Shown here: one piece after another, positions 38,390 through 48,026 of the stretch
Position numbering within the stretch: position 1 is the stretch's first letter
How the letters are laid out: every line of letters begins with the position of its first letter
The notes under the pieces: generated by a model
Databases searched by the model: none
Told to the model about the DNA's origin: nothing
The model's input: the letters and a program-made list of their open reading frames with translations, nothing else
Source of the DNA: Pseudomonas sp. RIT-PI-r
GTDB taxonomy: Bacteria; Pseudomonadota; Gammaproteobacteria; Pseudomonadales; Pseudomonadaceae
Length of the DNA: 64,000 nucleotides
Direction: 5' to 3'
NCBI RefSeq assembly: GCF_001297015.1
Contig: NZ_LIGE01000025.1
Coordinates: 372,001 to 436,000, forward strand
Program-made: the position numbers and the translations under genes

Positions 38390-40038
38390 CCAAACGCTGG
38401 GCATTGCCGTTGCTCTTGCTGGGAATCGGTCTGCTGGCTTACCTGCTGCCACTGGGTACGCATGGCCTGTGGATTCCCGATGAATCTCGCTACGCGCAGA
38501 TCAGCCAGGACATGCTGCTGAGCGGCAACTGGGTGTCGCCGCACTTCATGAGCCTGCGCTATTTCGAGAAGCCGATTGCCGGCTACTGGATGATTGCACT
38601 CGGGCAAGAGTTGTTCGGGCAAAACCTGTTTGGCGTACGCTTCGCCTCGGCACTGAGCACCGGGTTGAGCGTGTTGCTGTGCTATCTGATCGCCCGGCGC
38701 TTGTGGAACGAGCCGCACAAAAGCTTTGTTTGCGCGCTGCTCTACATGAGCTTCACCATCGTTGCCGGTCAGGCCGGTTACGCCAACCTCGATCCGCAAT
38801 TCACCTTCTGGGTCAACCTGAGTCTGGTGGCGCTGTGGTTTGCCGTCGACAGTCAAACCAGCGGCAAGCGAATGGTTGCCTGGGCAGTGCTGGGGCTGGC
38901 CTGCGGCATGGGTTTCATGACCAAGGGTTTTCTCGCCTGGCTGCTGCCCGTGCTGATCGCCTTGCCGTGGATGCTTTGGCAAAAACGCTGGCGTGAACTG
39001 CTGATGTACGGCCCGGTGGCGATTGCCATCGCAATCGTCGTCAGCTTGCCGTGGGTGCTCTCGGTGCATGCGCAGGAGCCGGACTACTGGCGGTTCTTCT
39101 TCTGGCATGAACACATCCGCCGCTTTGCCGGTGACGATGCCCAGCATGATGCGCCGTGGTGGTTCTACTTGCCGCTGCTGGTGGCGTTCAGTTTGCCGTG
39201 GGCGGGATTGCTGCCGACTTCATTCAAACAAGCCTGGCAGACCCGAACTCAGCCCAAAGTCGTGTTTTTGCTGCTGTGGCTGCTGATGCCGCTGCTGTTC
39301 TTCAGCCTGAGCAACGGCAAATTGCCGACCTACATCCTGCCGTGCCTGCTGCCGCTGGCGTTGCTGCTCGGCAATGCGCTGGCCGACCGCTTGCGTCTGG
39401 AACAAGGTCGGGCGCTGAGCATCAATGGTGTGCTCAATCTGCTGCTGGGCATCGTCACGCTGATTGCGCTGGTGTATCTGCAACTGACCAAACCGGTGTA
39501 CGACCACGAACTGCACAGCATGGTGCTGGTGTTCATTGCCTTGATCGGCTGGATCATCGCCAACCTGCTGCAAGCCTTCCTGCCGCTGCAATGCTGGGCG
39601 GCGCCGGCGCTGGGCAGCCTGTTGCTGATCGCCGTTTTGCCGGCAGCGATGCCCAGATCAGTGGTCGCCAACAAGATGCCGGATCAGTTCATCAAGCATC
39701 ACCTCACCGAGCTGGCACAGACCGACCACCTGCTGAGCAACGACCTGGGCGCGGCGTCGGCGCTGGCCTGGCGTCTGAAAACACCGCAAGTCGCGTTGTC
39801 CAACACGATAGGCGAATTGAAATATGGCCTTGCCTATCCTGACGGCATTCAACAACGGGTTGACTTCGATCAAGTGCAACAGTGGATGCGTGAGGCGCGC
39901 CGCAGCGGTTCGGTCGGCGTGGTGATGCGCGTCAAGGGGCAGGACGAACTGGACGAAATCGACAAGTTGCCAAAGGACGGCGTCCGTTTTGAGCAGGGCA
40001 ACCTGGTGATCATGATCCTGCCGAAGGTGGCGTCATGA
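38386..40038 (+). CDS. arnT: 4-amino-4-deoxy-L-arabinose transferase ArnT
   Basis: This 550-residue inner-membrane GT-C glycosyltransferase has about a dozen helices and a C-terminal periplasmic domain (about 430-550). The first periplasmic loop has [16 protein letters not shown], in which D and E belong to the catalytic pocket of the PMT/ArnT family, followed by [10 protein letters not shown]. It moves amino-arabinose from the carrier lipid to lipid A phosphates on the periplasmic face. It overlaps both neighbours by four bases (ATGA). Confidence 0.94.
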   Translation: MTKRWALPLLLLGIGLLAYLLPLGTHGLWIPDESRYAQISQDMLLSGNWVSPHFMSLRYFEKPIAGYWMIALGQELFGQNLFGVRFASALSTGLSVLLCYLIARRLWNEPHKSFVCALLYMSFTIVAGQAGYANLDPQFTFWVNLSLVALWFAVDSQTSGKRMVAWAVLGLACGMGFMTKGFLAWLLPVLIALPWMLWQKRWRELLMYGPVAIAIAIVVSLPWVLSVHAQEPDYWRFFFWHEHIRRFAGDDAQHDAPWWFYLPLLVAFSLPWAGLLPTSFKQAWQTRTQPKVVFLLLWLLMPLLFFSLSNGKLPTYILPCLLPLALLLGNALADRLRLEQGRALSINGVLNLLLGIVTLIALVYLQLTKPVYDHELHSMVLVFIALIGWIIANLLQAFLPLQCWAAPALGSLLLIAVLPAAMPRSVVANKMPDQFIKHHLTELAQTDHLLSNDLGAASALAWRLKTPQVALSNTIGELKYGLAYPDGIQQRVDFDQVQQWMREARRSGSVGVVMRVKGQDELDEIDKLPKDGVRFEQGNLVIMILPKVAS

Positions 40039-40379
40039 GCCTGTTGCTGCTGTTGGCCGCGTGCCTGCTGACCTGCCTTGGCCAAGTGGCGCAAAAGTAC
40101 GCCGTGGAGAGTTGGCGCGGGGTCGAGTCGACGTGGACCGACAAACTGCGTTCGCCGTGGTTGTGGCTGGCACTGTTCGCCCTCGGTTCAGGCTTGCTGG
40201 TGTGGCTTGTGGTGTTGCAGCGCCTGGAAGTCGGCATCGCCTACCCGATGCTCAGCCTCAACTTTGTGCTGATCACCCTGATCGCCCGCTTCGTCTTCCG
40301 CGAACCCATCGACCGTCAGCATTGGCTCGGCGTGGCGTTGGTGATCGGCGGCGTGGTTTTGCTGGGGCAGCAGACATGA
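40035..40379 (+). CDS. arnE: Undecaprenyl-aminoarabinose flippase subunit ArnE
   Basis: This 114-residue small multidrug resistance-type membrane protein has four helices. With ArnF it is thought to flip undecaprenyl-phosphate-amino-arabinose across the inner membrane. The [16 protein letters not shown]-like C-terminal helix is typical of the EamA/SMR fold. It overlaps the arnT stop and the arnF start by four bases each. Confidence 0.92.
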   Translation: MSLLLLLAACLLTCLGQVAQKYAVESWRGVESTWTDKLRSPWLWLALFALGSGLLVWLVVLQRLEVGIAYPMLSLNFVLITLIARFVFREPIDRQHWLGVALVIGGVVLLGQQT

Positions 40380-40780
40380 ACAAGCGCCGCGGAATCACTT
40401 TCGCCCTCGGCAGCGTTTTGCTGGTCAGCGCCGCGCAACTCGCGATGCGCTGGAGCATGACGCGTCTGCCCGCACCAGAACAATGGCTGCACATCGAAAG
40501 CCTCGACCTGCGCGCATCGGCCGTGGTCATTGCGGCGATCTTCGCCTATGCCCTGTCGATGCTCTGCTGGCTCGCCGCCCTGCGCGATCTGCCGCTGGGC
40601 CGCGCTTACTCGCTGCTGAGCATCAGCTACGCGCTGGTGTACCTGCTGGCGGCCAGTCTGCCGCTGTTCAACGAATCCTTCAGTTTCAGCAAATCGCTGG
40701 GCGTGGCGCTGGTCATGCTCGGGGTCATCACCATCAACACGCGTCCGGCTCGTGCGCCCGCATTCAGGAGTGCTCCATGA
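40376..40780 (+). CDS. arnF: Undecaprenyl-aminoarabinose flippase subunit ArnF
   Basis: The ATG at 40376 overlaps the arnE stop and gives 134 residues. The protein has four membrane helices and the SMR-type phrase [21 protein letters not shown] near residue 80, split by a loop from FNESFSFSK. It is the partner of ArnE in the flippase. The same frame is open further upstream, but that part is antisense-like shadow of arnE and not coding. Its stop overlaps the ugd ATG. Confidence 0.92.
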   Translation: MNKRRGITFALGSVLLVSAAQLAMRWSMTRLPAPEQWLHIESLDLRASAVVIAAIFAYALSMLCWLAALRDLPLGRAYSLLSISYALVYLLAASLPLFNESFSFSKSLGVALVMLGVITINTRPARAPAFRSAP

Positions 40781-42156
40781 AAATCACAGTATTTGGCAGC
40801 GGTTACGTCGGTCTGGTGCAGGCGGCTGTGTTGGCCGAGGTCGGCCATGATGTCGTGTGCATGGACGTCGACCAGAAGAAGGTCGACCTGTTGCGCCAGG
40901 GCCATGTCAGCATTTTCGAACCGGGGCTGGCCAGCCTGGTGCGCGAAGGTCTCGATTCGAAACGCCTGCAATTCACCACCGATGAAAAACTCGCCGTGCA
41001 GCACGCTCGGGTGGCGTTTATTGCCGTCGGTACGCCATCGCGGGAGGACGGCTCGGCGGATCTGCGCTACGTGCTGTCGGTCGGCGACGCGATTGCCCGT
41101 CATCGTGAGCAGGCGTTGATCATCGTCGAGAAATCCACGGTGCCGGTGGGCACTGGCGATACGTTGCGCACGCATATCGAAAAGGCCTTGATCAAGGTCG
41201 GCCGCCTGCTGCAGTTCGATATCGTCTCCAACCCGGAATTTCTCAAGGAAGGCTCGGCGGTTGCCGATTGCCGGCGTCCGGACCGCATCGTTATCGGTTG
41301 TGAAGGTGATGAGGTGCGCGACGTAATGCGCGACCTGTACTCGCCGTTCAACCGCAACCACGACCGCATCATGTTCATGGACCTGCGCAGCGCCGAACTG
41401 ACCAAGTACGCCGCCAACTGCATGCTGGCGACCAAGATCAGCTTCATCAACCAGATCGCCGAACTCGCCGAACACTTGGGCGCCGACATCGAATCGGTAC
41501 GCCAGGGCATCGGTGCCGACACGCGCATCGGTTACCACTTCATCTACCCGGGCTGCGGTTATGGCGGCTCGTGCTTCCCCAAAGACATGCGTGCGTTGAT
41601 CCACAGTGCTGAACAAGCGCACTGCTCCAGCGACTTGCTGCAAGCGGTCGAGGCGATCAACCAGCGGCAGAAACACAAGTTGTTCGAGCGCATCAACGCG
41701 TTCTACAAGGGTGATCTGCGCGGCAAGACTTTCGCCCTTTGGGGGCTGGCGTTCAAACCCAACACCGACGACATGCGTGATGCGCCAAGTCGTGTGCTGC
41801 TGGAAGAACTGTGGGCGGCCGGTGCCAGCGTGCGCGCCTTCGACCCGGAAGCCATGCAGGAAACCCAGAACCTCTACCCGGACGAATCGAAACTGATGCT
41901 GATGGGCACGCCGGAATCGGTACTGCCCGGCGCCGACGCATTGATCATCTGCACCGAATGGCAGCAGTTCAAAGCGCCGGATTTCGATTTGATCAAGCAG
42001 CGCCTCAACACCCCGGTGATCTTCGACGGGCGCAATCTGTACGACGCCGAACGTCTGGCGCGCAACGGTTTCCACTACTTCCCGATGGGCCGTGGCGAAT
42101 CGCGCAAATTGCCGATCCCGCTGCAACAGTGGCCACATGAGTCCGACGTCGCTTGA
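40777..42156 (+). CDS. ugd: UDP-glucose 6-dehydrogenase
   Basis: This 459-residue enzyme opens with VFGSGYVGL, the NAD-binding GxGxxG. C266 in [10 protein letters not shown] is the catalytic nucleophile, and K220 in LATKISFIN is the conserved lysine. It oxidises UDP-glucose twice to UDP-glucuronate, the precursor used by ArnA. Being last in the arn operon (ATGA overlap with arnF) makes its supply of substrate co-regulated with lipid A modification, as in other pseudomonads. Confidence 0.94.
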   Translation: MKITVFGSGYVGLVQAAVLAEVGHDVVCMDVDQKKVDLLRQGHVSIFEPGLASLVREGLDSKRLQFTTDEKLAVQHARVAFIAVGTPSREDGSADLRYVLSVGDAIARHREQALIIVEKSTVPVGTGDTLRTHIEKALIKVGRLLQFDIVSNPEFLKEGSAVADCRRPDRIVIGCEGDEVRDVMRDLYSPFNRNHDRIMFMDLRSAELTKYAANCMLATKISFINQIAELAEHLGADIESVRQGIGADTRIGYHFIYPGCGYGGSCFPKDMRALIHSAEQAHCSSDLLQAVEAINQRQKHKLFERINAFYKGDLRGKTFALWGLAFKPNTDDMRDAPSRVLLEELWAAGASVRAFDPEAMQETQNLYPDESKLMLMGTPESVLPGADALIICTEWQQFKAPDFDLIKQRLNTPVIFDGRNLYDAERLARNGFHYFPMGRGESRKLPIPLQQWPHESDVA

Positions 42157-42163
42157 AGCCTCT

Positions 42164-42248
42164 TGTAGGAGCTGTCGCAGGCTGCGATCTTTTGATCTTG
42201 TTTTTTTGAATCCCGATCAAACGATCGCAGCCTGCGGCAGCTCCTACA
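42164..42248. repeat. REP doublet, family 3
   Basis: Inverted arms share TGTAGGAGCTG(C/T)CGCAGG and GCGATC around a T-rich spacer. It lies directly after ugd and may end the arn transcript. Relatives are at 29575 and 44537. Confidence 0.85.
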
Positions 42249-42307
42249 TGAATATGATCATTCGCCTCGCAAGGCCCGCTGACGCGATGGCCCTGCCCCT
42301 CTCCTGA
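42248..42307 (+). pseudogene. Possible 5' remnant of a GNAT acetyltransferase
   Basis: The 19-codon reading MNMIIRLARPADAMALPLS looks like the first strand and helix of a GNAT acetyltransferase, which commonly opens MIIRxAxPxDAxAL. It starts at the last bases of one REP doublet and stops 17 bp before another. No rest of the domain is present in any frame before the MFS gene. It is probably a fragment left when repeats replaced the gene body, but chance similarity is possible for so short a piece. Confidence 0.3.
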
Positions 42308-42323
42308 TATCAGTACAAATCCC

Positions 42324-42416
42324 CTGTAGGAGTGAGCCTGCTCGCGATAGCGGTGGGTCAGCCTAACCTATGATGCCTGACACTCTGCTATCGCGAGCAG
42401 GCTCACTCCTACAGAG
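42324..42416. repeat. REP doublet, family 2
   Basis: Inverted arms contain TGTAGGAGTGAGCCTGCTCG and CGATAGC. The same type recurs at 49188, 54300 and 61549. Confidence 0.85.
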
Positions 42417-42507
42417 GATTTGTGGTGTGGCGGCTTGACCGGTGATGGTTGCGCGGGGAGGATGACGCACGCCCGCCAAGCATTTGAAATAAGGACATTG
42501 ACCCTTC

Positions 42508-43683
42508 GTGGCCACCTATTCGCGCTTCATCCGCCGGTTGATGATCAGCTCGCTGACCGTCGTCATCAGCCGCGCCCTGATCAGCCCGCTACTGACCCTG
42601 TTCCTCAGCAACAAGCTCGGCCTCAATCCGCAAGACGTCGGTCTGCTGTTGGGCATCGCGGTATTCAGCGCCACGTTGCTGTCGCTGTACGGGGGTTACA
42701 TCATCGATCGGCTGGACAAGCGTCAGTTGCTGATACTGACCATGCTCTCCAGCGGCATCGGCCTGATCCTGCTGAGCTTCGCGCAGAATCTGTACCTGGT
42801 CACATTGGTGTTGATCATCAGCGAAACGGCGTCGGCGCTGTTCCTCATCTGCTCCAAAGCCATCCTCAGTGAAAACCTGCCGGTGGGCCAGCGGGTCAAG
42901 GCGTTTTCCCTCAACTACACGCTGACCAACATCGGTTACGCCGTCGGCCCGATGATCGGCGTGGTGATTGCCGGTATCCAGCCTTCGGCGCCGTTTATCG
43001 TCGCCGGCGCGATTGCCATTGGCAGCATTTTTCTGCTGGTGGGCGCAGCGAACGAGCCTAATCCGATCGCCCCGGTCGGCCAGCCGCAAAGCTTTCTGAA
43101 CACCCTGATCATCCTGAAAAACGACCGCACGATGATCCTGTTTACCCTGGGCTGCCTGCTCAGCACGCTGGTGCACGGGCGCTTCACCCTGTACCTGTCG
43201 CAATACCTGTTGGCCACCCACACCCAGCAACAAACGCTCGACACCATGGCCGCCCTGCTCGCCTGCAACGCGATCACGGTCATCCTCTTGCAATACCAGA
43301 TCGGCCGATTCCTCAAGCGCGAACACTTGCGCCAGTGGATCGCCGGCGGCACCGCGCTGTTCATCCTCGGGCTGATCGGCTTCAGCATGGCCGACAGCCT
43401 CATCGGCTGGTGCGTGGCGATGTTCATCTTCACCCTCGGCGAGATGATCATTTACCCGGCGGATTTCCTCTTCGTCGACACGCTCGCCCCCGAGGAACTG
43501 CGCGGCAGTTACTACGGTGCGCAGAATCTGGCGGCACTCGGCGGTGCTGCAAGCCCGGTAATGTGCGGGTTTCTGCTGATGCACACGCCGGCGCCGATGA
43601 TGTTCTACGCCTTGAGCGCATTGGCGGCGGTCGGCGGCTATTTGTGTGTCGCCAGCGGTCGCCGCGCGGCTTCAGTGCAATAA
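42508..43683 (+). CDS. MFS transporter
   Basis: The start is a GTG at 42508 with AAGGAC upstream, giving 391 residues; no earlier ATG fits. The protein has about twelve hydrophobic helices, a loop 2-3 motif in DRLDKRQLL near residue 73, and a TNIGYAVGPMIG segment near 148 typical of drug:H+ antiporters. It is an inner-membrane efflux or uptake protein of unknown substrate, resembling MdtH/YfcJ-type exporters only broadly. It is a single gene, flanked by REP elements on the left and an HPP gene 159 bp to the right. Confidence 0.84.
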   Translation: MATYSRFIRRLMISSLTVVISRALISPLLTLFLSNKLGLNPQDVGLLLGIAVFSATLLSLYGGYIIDRLDKRQLLILTMLSSGIGLILLSFAQNLYLVTLVLIISETASALFLICSKAILSENLPVGQRVKAFSLNYTLTNIGYAVGPMIGVVIAGIQPSAPFIVAGAIAIGSIFLLVGAANEPNPIAPVGQPQSFLNTLIILKNDRTMILFTLGCLLSTLVHGRFTLYLSQYLLATHTQQQTLDTMAALLACNAITVILLQYQIGRFLKREHLRQWIAGGTALFILGLIGFSMADSLIGWCVAMFIFTLGEMIIYPADFLFVDTLAPEELRGSYYGAQNLAALGGAASPVMCGFLLMHTPAPMMFYALSALAAVGGYLCVASGRRAASVQ

Positions 43684-43842
43684 TAATGCACTCAAACTGC
43701 ATTTATATGAATTTGTCAGCATCGAGATTGAACGGCACACTGTGTGCGTTCCTCCCCCAATGTTGGAACACTTCGAGGGCTTTCCGGATATGCCGGACAA
43801 GTCCTTTTTTTTGCCCGGATTTTGTAGAAGGATCAGTTTCAC

Positions 43843-44529
43843 ATGCTCGCTCGCTGGTTGCCCGCTGCCATAAACACCCGCCCAACCGAATGGAGCCGCG
43901 CCGCCATCGGCATGGCCTTGGGCACGTTGTTCAGTGTGTGGTTGTGCGCGCAGGTGTTCGGCCATGACGTCGCTTATCATCTGATCGGGCCGTTGGGCGC
44001 TTCCGCGGTGTTGCTGTTCGCCGTGTCCTCCGGCGCCCTTGCCCAGCCGTGGTCGATTCTCGGCGGGTATTTGTGTGCCGGTGTCGTGGCGCTGCTGGTC
44101 GCTCACGTACTTGGCCGAACCCTGGGCAGCGCCTGTCTGGCGGCGGGCATGGCGCTGATTCTGATGTGCTGGCTGCGTTGCCTGCACCCACCGGCGGGCG
44201 CTTTGGCGCTGACGCTGGTGCTGGCTGATCCTGCGACTATTGCCATGGACTGGAAAGCCATGGAACCGGTGATGCTCGGTGCCGCGTGCATGCTGCTCAG
44301 TGCCCTCGCCTATAACAACCTGACGCGCATTCGTTACCCGAAACGCCCCGCTGAACCGGCGCCCGCAGTAGCCCCGGTCGACAATCAGGCAATCACCGCC
44401 GAAGACCTCAAGCTGGCACTGGCCGACATGGAAGCCTTCATCGACATCACTCCCGAGGATCTGGAACAGTTGATCCACGCCAGCGAACTGCACGCCAAAC
44501 GCCGCAGCATCACCGCGACCTTCACCTGA
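43843..44529 (+). CDS. HPP-family membrane protein
   Basis: This 228-residue protein has four to five membrane helices in its first 160 residues and the namesake motif in LHPPAGALALTLVLAD near residue 108. The C-terminal 60 residues are soluble and acidic. Plant and cyanobacterial HPP proteins transport nitrite across membranes; most bacterial members are uncharacterised. AAGGA precedes the ATG by ten bases. The 159-bp upstream gap holds a T8 run near 43805 that may end the MFS transcript. Its gene is followed by a REP doublet. Confidence 0.82.
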   Translation: MLARWLPAAINTRPTEWSRAAIGMALGTLFSVWLCAQVFGHDVAYHLIGPLGASAVLLFAVSSGALAQPWSILGGYLCAGVVALLVAHVLGRTLGSACLAAGMALILMCWLRCLHPPAGALALTLVLADPATIAMDWKAMEPVMLGAACMLLSALAYNNLTRIRYPKRPAEPAPAVAPVDNQAITAEDLKLALADMEAFIDITPEDLEQLIHASELHAKRRSITATFT

Positions 44530-44536
44530 CCCCTTA

Positions 44537-44615
44537 TGTAGGAGCTGCCGCAAGCTGCGATCTTTTGATCCTGTTTTTCAAGATCAAAAGATCGCAGCCT
44601 GCGGCAGCTCCTACA
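44537..44615. repeat. REP doublet, family 3
   Basis: Near-perfect inverted arms with TGTAGGAGCTGCCGCA(A/G)GCTG and GCGATCTTTTGATC around a short T-rich loop. It lies 7 bp after the HPP stop and can form a long hairpin terminator. Confidence 0.85.
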
Positions 44616-44762
44616 TGAGTCCGCGTATATTTCGGGCAAGGTAAAAACGCAGACAGGCCCTGCACATATCCCCGTTGTACAAGGCAAATTTGCACTGTTA
44701 CGATCCGGTAACGCTCGCGCGCGAGCTTCTCGAATAAAGACAATAAAAGCAGGGAGTTACTG

Positions 44763-45869
44763 ATGACAGCTCAGGCTTCATCCCCGCGGACCCAGTCCAT
44801 GGATGCCACGCAAAACGAGGTGCTGGCCGAGGTTCGCAACCGTATCGGTCACCTGACCCTCAACCGCCCCGCCGGTCTCAATGCCATCACCCTCGACATG
44901 GTGCGTTTGCTGCAACAGCAGCTCGACGCCTGGGCGACTGACGCCAATGTTCACGCGGTAGTCCTGCGCGGTGCCGGTGAAAAAGCTTTCTGCGCCGGTG
45001 GCGACATTCGCTCGCTGTACGACAGTTTCAAGAGCGGCGATACGCTGCACGAAGATTTCTTCGTCGAGGAATATGCCCTCGACCTGACGATTCATCACTA
45101 CCGTAAACCGGTGCTGGCGCTGATGGACGGATTTGTCCTCGGCGGCGGCATGGGCCTGGTACAAGGCGCCGATCTGCGCGTGGTCACCGAGAAGAGCCGA
45201 CTGGCGATGCCGGAAGTGGCCATCGGTTATTTCCCCGATGTCGGCGGCAGCTATTTCCTGCCGCGCATTCCCGGTGAGCTGGGGATTTATCTGGGCGTCA
45301 GCGGCGTGCAGATCCGTGCCGCCGATGCGCTGTATTGCGGCCTGGCGGACTGGTATCTGGACAGCAGCAAACTGGCGCTGCTCGACGAAAAACTCGATCA
45401 GATGGAATGGCAGGACACGCCGCTCAAGGCGCTGCAGAACCTGCTGGCCAAACACGCCGTGCAGACCCTGCCCGATGCGCCGCTTGAGGCCCTGCGCCCG
45501 GCTATCGATCACTTTTTCGCCCTGCCGGATGTGCCGAGCATGGTCGAGCAATTGCGCGCGGTGACCGTTGCCGACAGCCATGAATGGGCGACCACCACCG
45601 CCAACCTGCTGGAAACCCGTTCGCCGCTGGCCATGGCCGTGACCCTGGAAATGCTCCGGCGCGGTCGGCACCTGAGCCTGGAACATTGCTTCGCCCTGGA
45701 GCTGCATCTGGATCGCCAGTGGTTCGCCCGTGGCGACCTGATCGAAGGCGTGCGCGCCCTGCTGATCGATAAAGACAAGTCACCACGCTGGAACCCGCCG
45801 ACTCTTGCTGCGCTGGACGCTGCGCATGTCGCGAGTTTCTTCCACGGTTTTGATGAGAGCGGGAGCTGA
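44763..45869 (+). CDS. 3-hydroxyisobutyryl-CoA hydrolase-type enoyl-CoA hydratase family enzyme
   Basis: This 368-residue protein is of the crotonase superfamily; the length and the C-terminal extension match HIBYL-CoA hydrolases rather than the 260-residue hydratases. FCAGGDIRSLYD near residue 78 and GGGMGLVQGADLRVVTE near residue 125 form the oxyanion hole and the CoA site; PEVAIGYFPDVGGSYFL follows. GGGAG precedes the ATG at 44763, supporting this start. It releases 3-hydroxyisobutyrate in valine breakdown. The acyl-CoA dehydrogenase gene begins 3 bp after its stop, consistent with a valine pathway unit. Assignment by family is good, substrate by inference. Confidence 0.85.
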   Translation: MTAQASSPRTQSMDATQNEVLAEVRNRIGHLTLNRPAGLNAITLDMVRLLQQQLDAWATDANVHAVVLRGAGEKAFCAGGDIRSLYDSFKSGDTLHEDFFVEEYALDLTIHHYRKPVLALMDGFVLGGGMGLVQGADLRVVTEKSRLAMPEVAIGYFPDVGGSYFLPRIPGELGIYLGVSGVQIRAADALYCGLADWYLDSSKLALLDEKLDQMEWQDTPLKALQNLLAKHAVQTLPDAPLEALRPAIDHFFALPDVPSMVEQLRAVTVADSHEWATTTANLLETRSPLAMAVTLEMLRRGRHLSLEHCFALELHLDRQWFARGDLIEGVRALLIDKDKSPRWNPPTLAALDAAHVASFFHGFDESGS

Positions 45870-45872
45870 GCC

Positions 45873-47024
45873 ATGCACGATCTCGAACTGACTGAAGAAC
45901 AAGTGATGATCCGCGACATGGCCCGGGACTTTGCCCGTGGCGAAATCGCACCGCACGCGCAGGCGTGGGAAAAGGCTGGCTGGATCGACGATGCGCTCGT
46001 CGCGAAAATGGGCGAACTCGGTTTGCTCGGCATGGTGGTGCCCGAGGAATGGGGCGGCACCTACGTTGACTACGTGGCCTATGCCTTGGCCGTGGAAGAA
46101 ATTTCTGCGGGTGATGGCGCGACCGGCGCATTCATGAGCATTCACAACTCGGTCGGCTGCGGCCCGGTGCTCAACTACGGCAGCGAAGCACAGAAACAGA
46201 CCTGGCTGGCGGATCTGGCCAGCGGGAAAACCATCGGCTGCTTCTGCCTGACCGAACCGCAGGCCGGCTCCGAAGCGCACAACCTGCGCACCCGCGCCGA
46301 ACTGCGTGACGGCCAGTGGGTGATCAACGGCGCCAAACAGTTTGTCAGCAACGGTAAACGGGCGAAACTGGCGATTGTGTTTGCGGTGACCGATCCAGAC
46401 CTGGGCAAGAAAGGTATTTCGGCGTTTCTGGTGCCGACCGATACCGCCGGTTTCATCGTTGATCGCACTGAACACAAGATGGGCATCCGCGCTTCCGATA
46501 CTTGTGCGGTGACCCTGAACAACTGCAGCATTCCCGAGGCCAATCTGCTCGGCGAGCGCGGCAAGGGTCTGGCGATTGCCCTGTCCAACCTTGAAGGCGG
46601 ACGCATCGGCATCGCCGCGCAAGCACTGGGTATTGCCCGTGCGGCGTTTGAAGCGGCGCTGGTGTATTCGCGCGACCGTATCCAGTTCGGCAAACCGATC
46701 AATGAGCACCAGAGCATCGCCAACCTGCTGGCCGATATGCACATGCAGATCAACGCGGCGCGGCTGATGATCCTGCATGCGGCGCGACTGCGGACGGCGG
46801 GCAAACCTTGCTTGTCCGAGGCTTCGCAGGCCAAGTTGTTTGCGTCGGAGATGGCCGAGAAGGTCTGCTCGTCGGCGATCCAGATTCATGGCGGGTATGG
46901 CTATCTGGAGGATTATCCGGTCGAGAAGTACTACCGCGATGCGCGGATTACCCAGATCTATGAAGGCTCGAGCGAGATTCAGCGGATGGTCATTGCGCGG
47001 GAGCTGAAGAACTATCAGTTGTAA
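45873..47024 (+). CDS. Acyl-CoA dehydrogenase (isobutyryl-CoA dehydrogenase-like)
   Basis: This 383-residue flavoenzyme has the N-terminal helical, middle beta ([12 protein letters not shown] near residue 122) and C-terminal helical domains of the family. The catalytic base is expected in the C-terminal segment [16 protein letters not shown], near E361-E366. It oxidises a short branched acyl-CoA using FAD and electron-transfer flavoprotein. Its pairing with the HIBYL-CoA hydrolase points to isobutyryl-CoA in valine breakdown. It converges on the enoyl-CoA hydratase gene, with an inverted-repeat unit in between. Confidence 0.86.
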   Translation: MHDLELTEEQVMIRDMARDFARGEIAPHAQAWEKAGWIDDALVAKMGELGLLGMVVPEEWGGTYVDYVAYALAVEEISAGDGATGAFMSIHNSVGCGPVLNYGSEAQKQTWLADLASGKTIGCFCLTEPQAGSEAHNLRTRAELRDGQWVINGAKQFVSNGKRAKLAIVFAVTDPDLGKKGISAFLVPTDTAGFIVDRTEHKMGIRASDTCAVTLNNCSIPEANLLGERGKGLAIALSNLEGGRIGIAAQALGIARAAFEAALVYSRDRIQFGKPINEHQSIANLLADMHMQINAARLMILHAARLRTAGKPCLSEASQAKLFASEMAEKVCSSAIQIHGGYGYLEDYPVEKYYRDARITQIYEGSSEIQRMVIARELKNYQL

Positions 47025-47035
47025 TGGTGTTGGCC

Positions 47036-47222
47036 CCTTTCCCTCACCCCAGCCCTCTCCCCGAGGGAGAGGGGGCCGACCGAGGTGTATGGCGTCATAC
47101 ATCGACCTGAAAGACCGAGTCGATTACGGATTCAAATAAAGCACTTCCAGGTCGGCGTAAATCTGAAATATCCCCCAATCAGTCCCCTCTCCCTCCGGGA
47201 GAGGGTTAGGGTGAGGGGCTTT
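47036..47222. repeat. MITE-like element with CCCTCTCCC terminal inverted repeats
   Basis: The left end (47039-47075) reads CCCTCACCCCAGCCCTCTCC and continues into GAGGGAGAGGG; the right end (47183-47221) is an inverted version with CCGGGAGAGGGTTAGGG. About 105 bp without coding potential lie between. It occupies the gap between two convergent operons and could serve as a two-way terminator. Confidence 0.65.
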
Positions 47223-47236
47223 TCGCTTTAGTCGCG

Positions 47237-48010
47237 TTACTTGCCCTTGAACTCAGCCTCACGCTTGGCAATAAACGCCGCCATCCCTTCCTTCTGATCC
47301 TGCGTGGCAAACGCGGCATGGAACACCCGGCGCTCAAAACGCACGCCTTCGGTCAGGTTGACCTCAAAGGCACGGTTGACGCTTTCTTTGACCATCATCG
47401 CAATCGGCAGCGACTTGCTGGCAATCACCGCAGCAACCTTCAGCGCTTCATCCAGCAACTCGTCACTCGGCACAATCCGCGCAACGATGCCGCAACGCTC
47501 GGCTTCCACCGCATCGATCATGCGCCCGCTCAGGCACATCTCCATGGCTTTCGCTTTACCCACGGCGCGGGTCAGACGCTGGGTGCCGCCCATGCCCGGC
47601 AGGACGCCGAGGTTGATTTCCGGTTGGCCGAATCTGGCGTTGTCACCGGCCAGAATGAAGTCGCACATCAACGCCAGCTCACAGCCACCGCCTAGGGCGA
47701 AACCGTTAACGGCGGCAATGATCGGCTTGCGCCGGTTGGCCACGCGATCGCTGTCGCTGAACAGATCGTCCATGTAAATCTGCGGGTAGGTCAGCTCGGC
47801 CATTTCCTTGATGTCGGCACCGGCGGCGAAGGCCTTTTTCGAACCGGTGAGGACGATGCAACCGATGTTCGCATCGGCTTCCAGCGCATCAAGGGCCTGG
47901 TTCACTTCGCTGACCAGTTGCGCATTCAGCGCGTTCAGCGCATGCGGGCGGTTGAGGGTGATCAGGCCAACGCGGCCGTGGGTTTCGAGCAGAATGGTTT
48001 CGTACGTCAT
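47237..48010 (-). CDS. Enoyl-CoA hydratase (fadB1x-like)
   Basis: The ATG at 48010 gives 257 residues; the open frame further upstream is antisense-type shadow of the next gene and is not used. [10 protein letters not shown] near residue 65 and [11 protein letters not shown] near residue 108 form the crotonase oxyanion hole; both catalytic glutamates appear, in CELA and PEINLG. It adds water to 2-enoyl-CoA. It is the last gene of the five-gene acyl-CoA operon that resembles P. putida fadDx-fadB2x-fadAx-acd-fadB1x, tied to branched or short-chain acyl-CoA breakdown. Confidence 0.88.
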   Translation of the reverse strand: MTYETILLETHGRVGLITLNRPHALNALNAQLVSEVNQALDALEADANIGCIVLTGSKKAFAAGADIKEMAELTYPQIYMDDLFSDSDRVANRRKPIIAAVNGFALGGGCELALMCDFILAGDNARFGQPEINLGVLPGMGGTQRLTRAVGKAKAMEMCLSGRMIDAVEAERCGIVARIVPSDELLDEALKVAAVIASKSLPIAMMVKESVNRAFEVNLTEGVRFERRVFHAAFATQDQKEGMAAFIAKREAEFKGK

Positions 48011-48026
48011 GAATAAAAATTCCTTC

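Larger units (their letters stand above)
42157..42507. other. Intergenic stretch with two REP doublets and a gene remnant
   Basis: The 351 bp between ugd and the MFS gene hold a family 3 doublet (42164-42248), a 60-base GNAT-like remnant (42248-42307) and a family 2 doublet (42324-42416). The remaining 90 bp before the MFS GTG start hold its leader, with AAGGAC at 42491. Confidence 0.7.

Noticed and set aside
40627-42138. 503-codon minus-strand frame opposite ugd
   Set aside because: Antisense shadow of a highly conserved gene; no domain recognised.
43646-43873. 75-codon open frame between the MFS and HPP genes
   Set aside because: Overlaps both genes, has no ribosome-binding signal and no similarity to a known small protein.
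44713-44726. Perfect palindrome GCTCGCGCGCGAGC upstream of the HIBYL-CoA hydrolase gene
   Set aside because: It is a short CG-only palindrome likely by chance in GC-rich DNA; no second copy or spacing pattern supports an operator.
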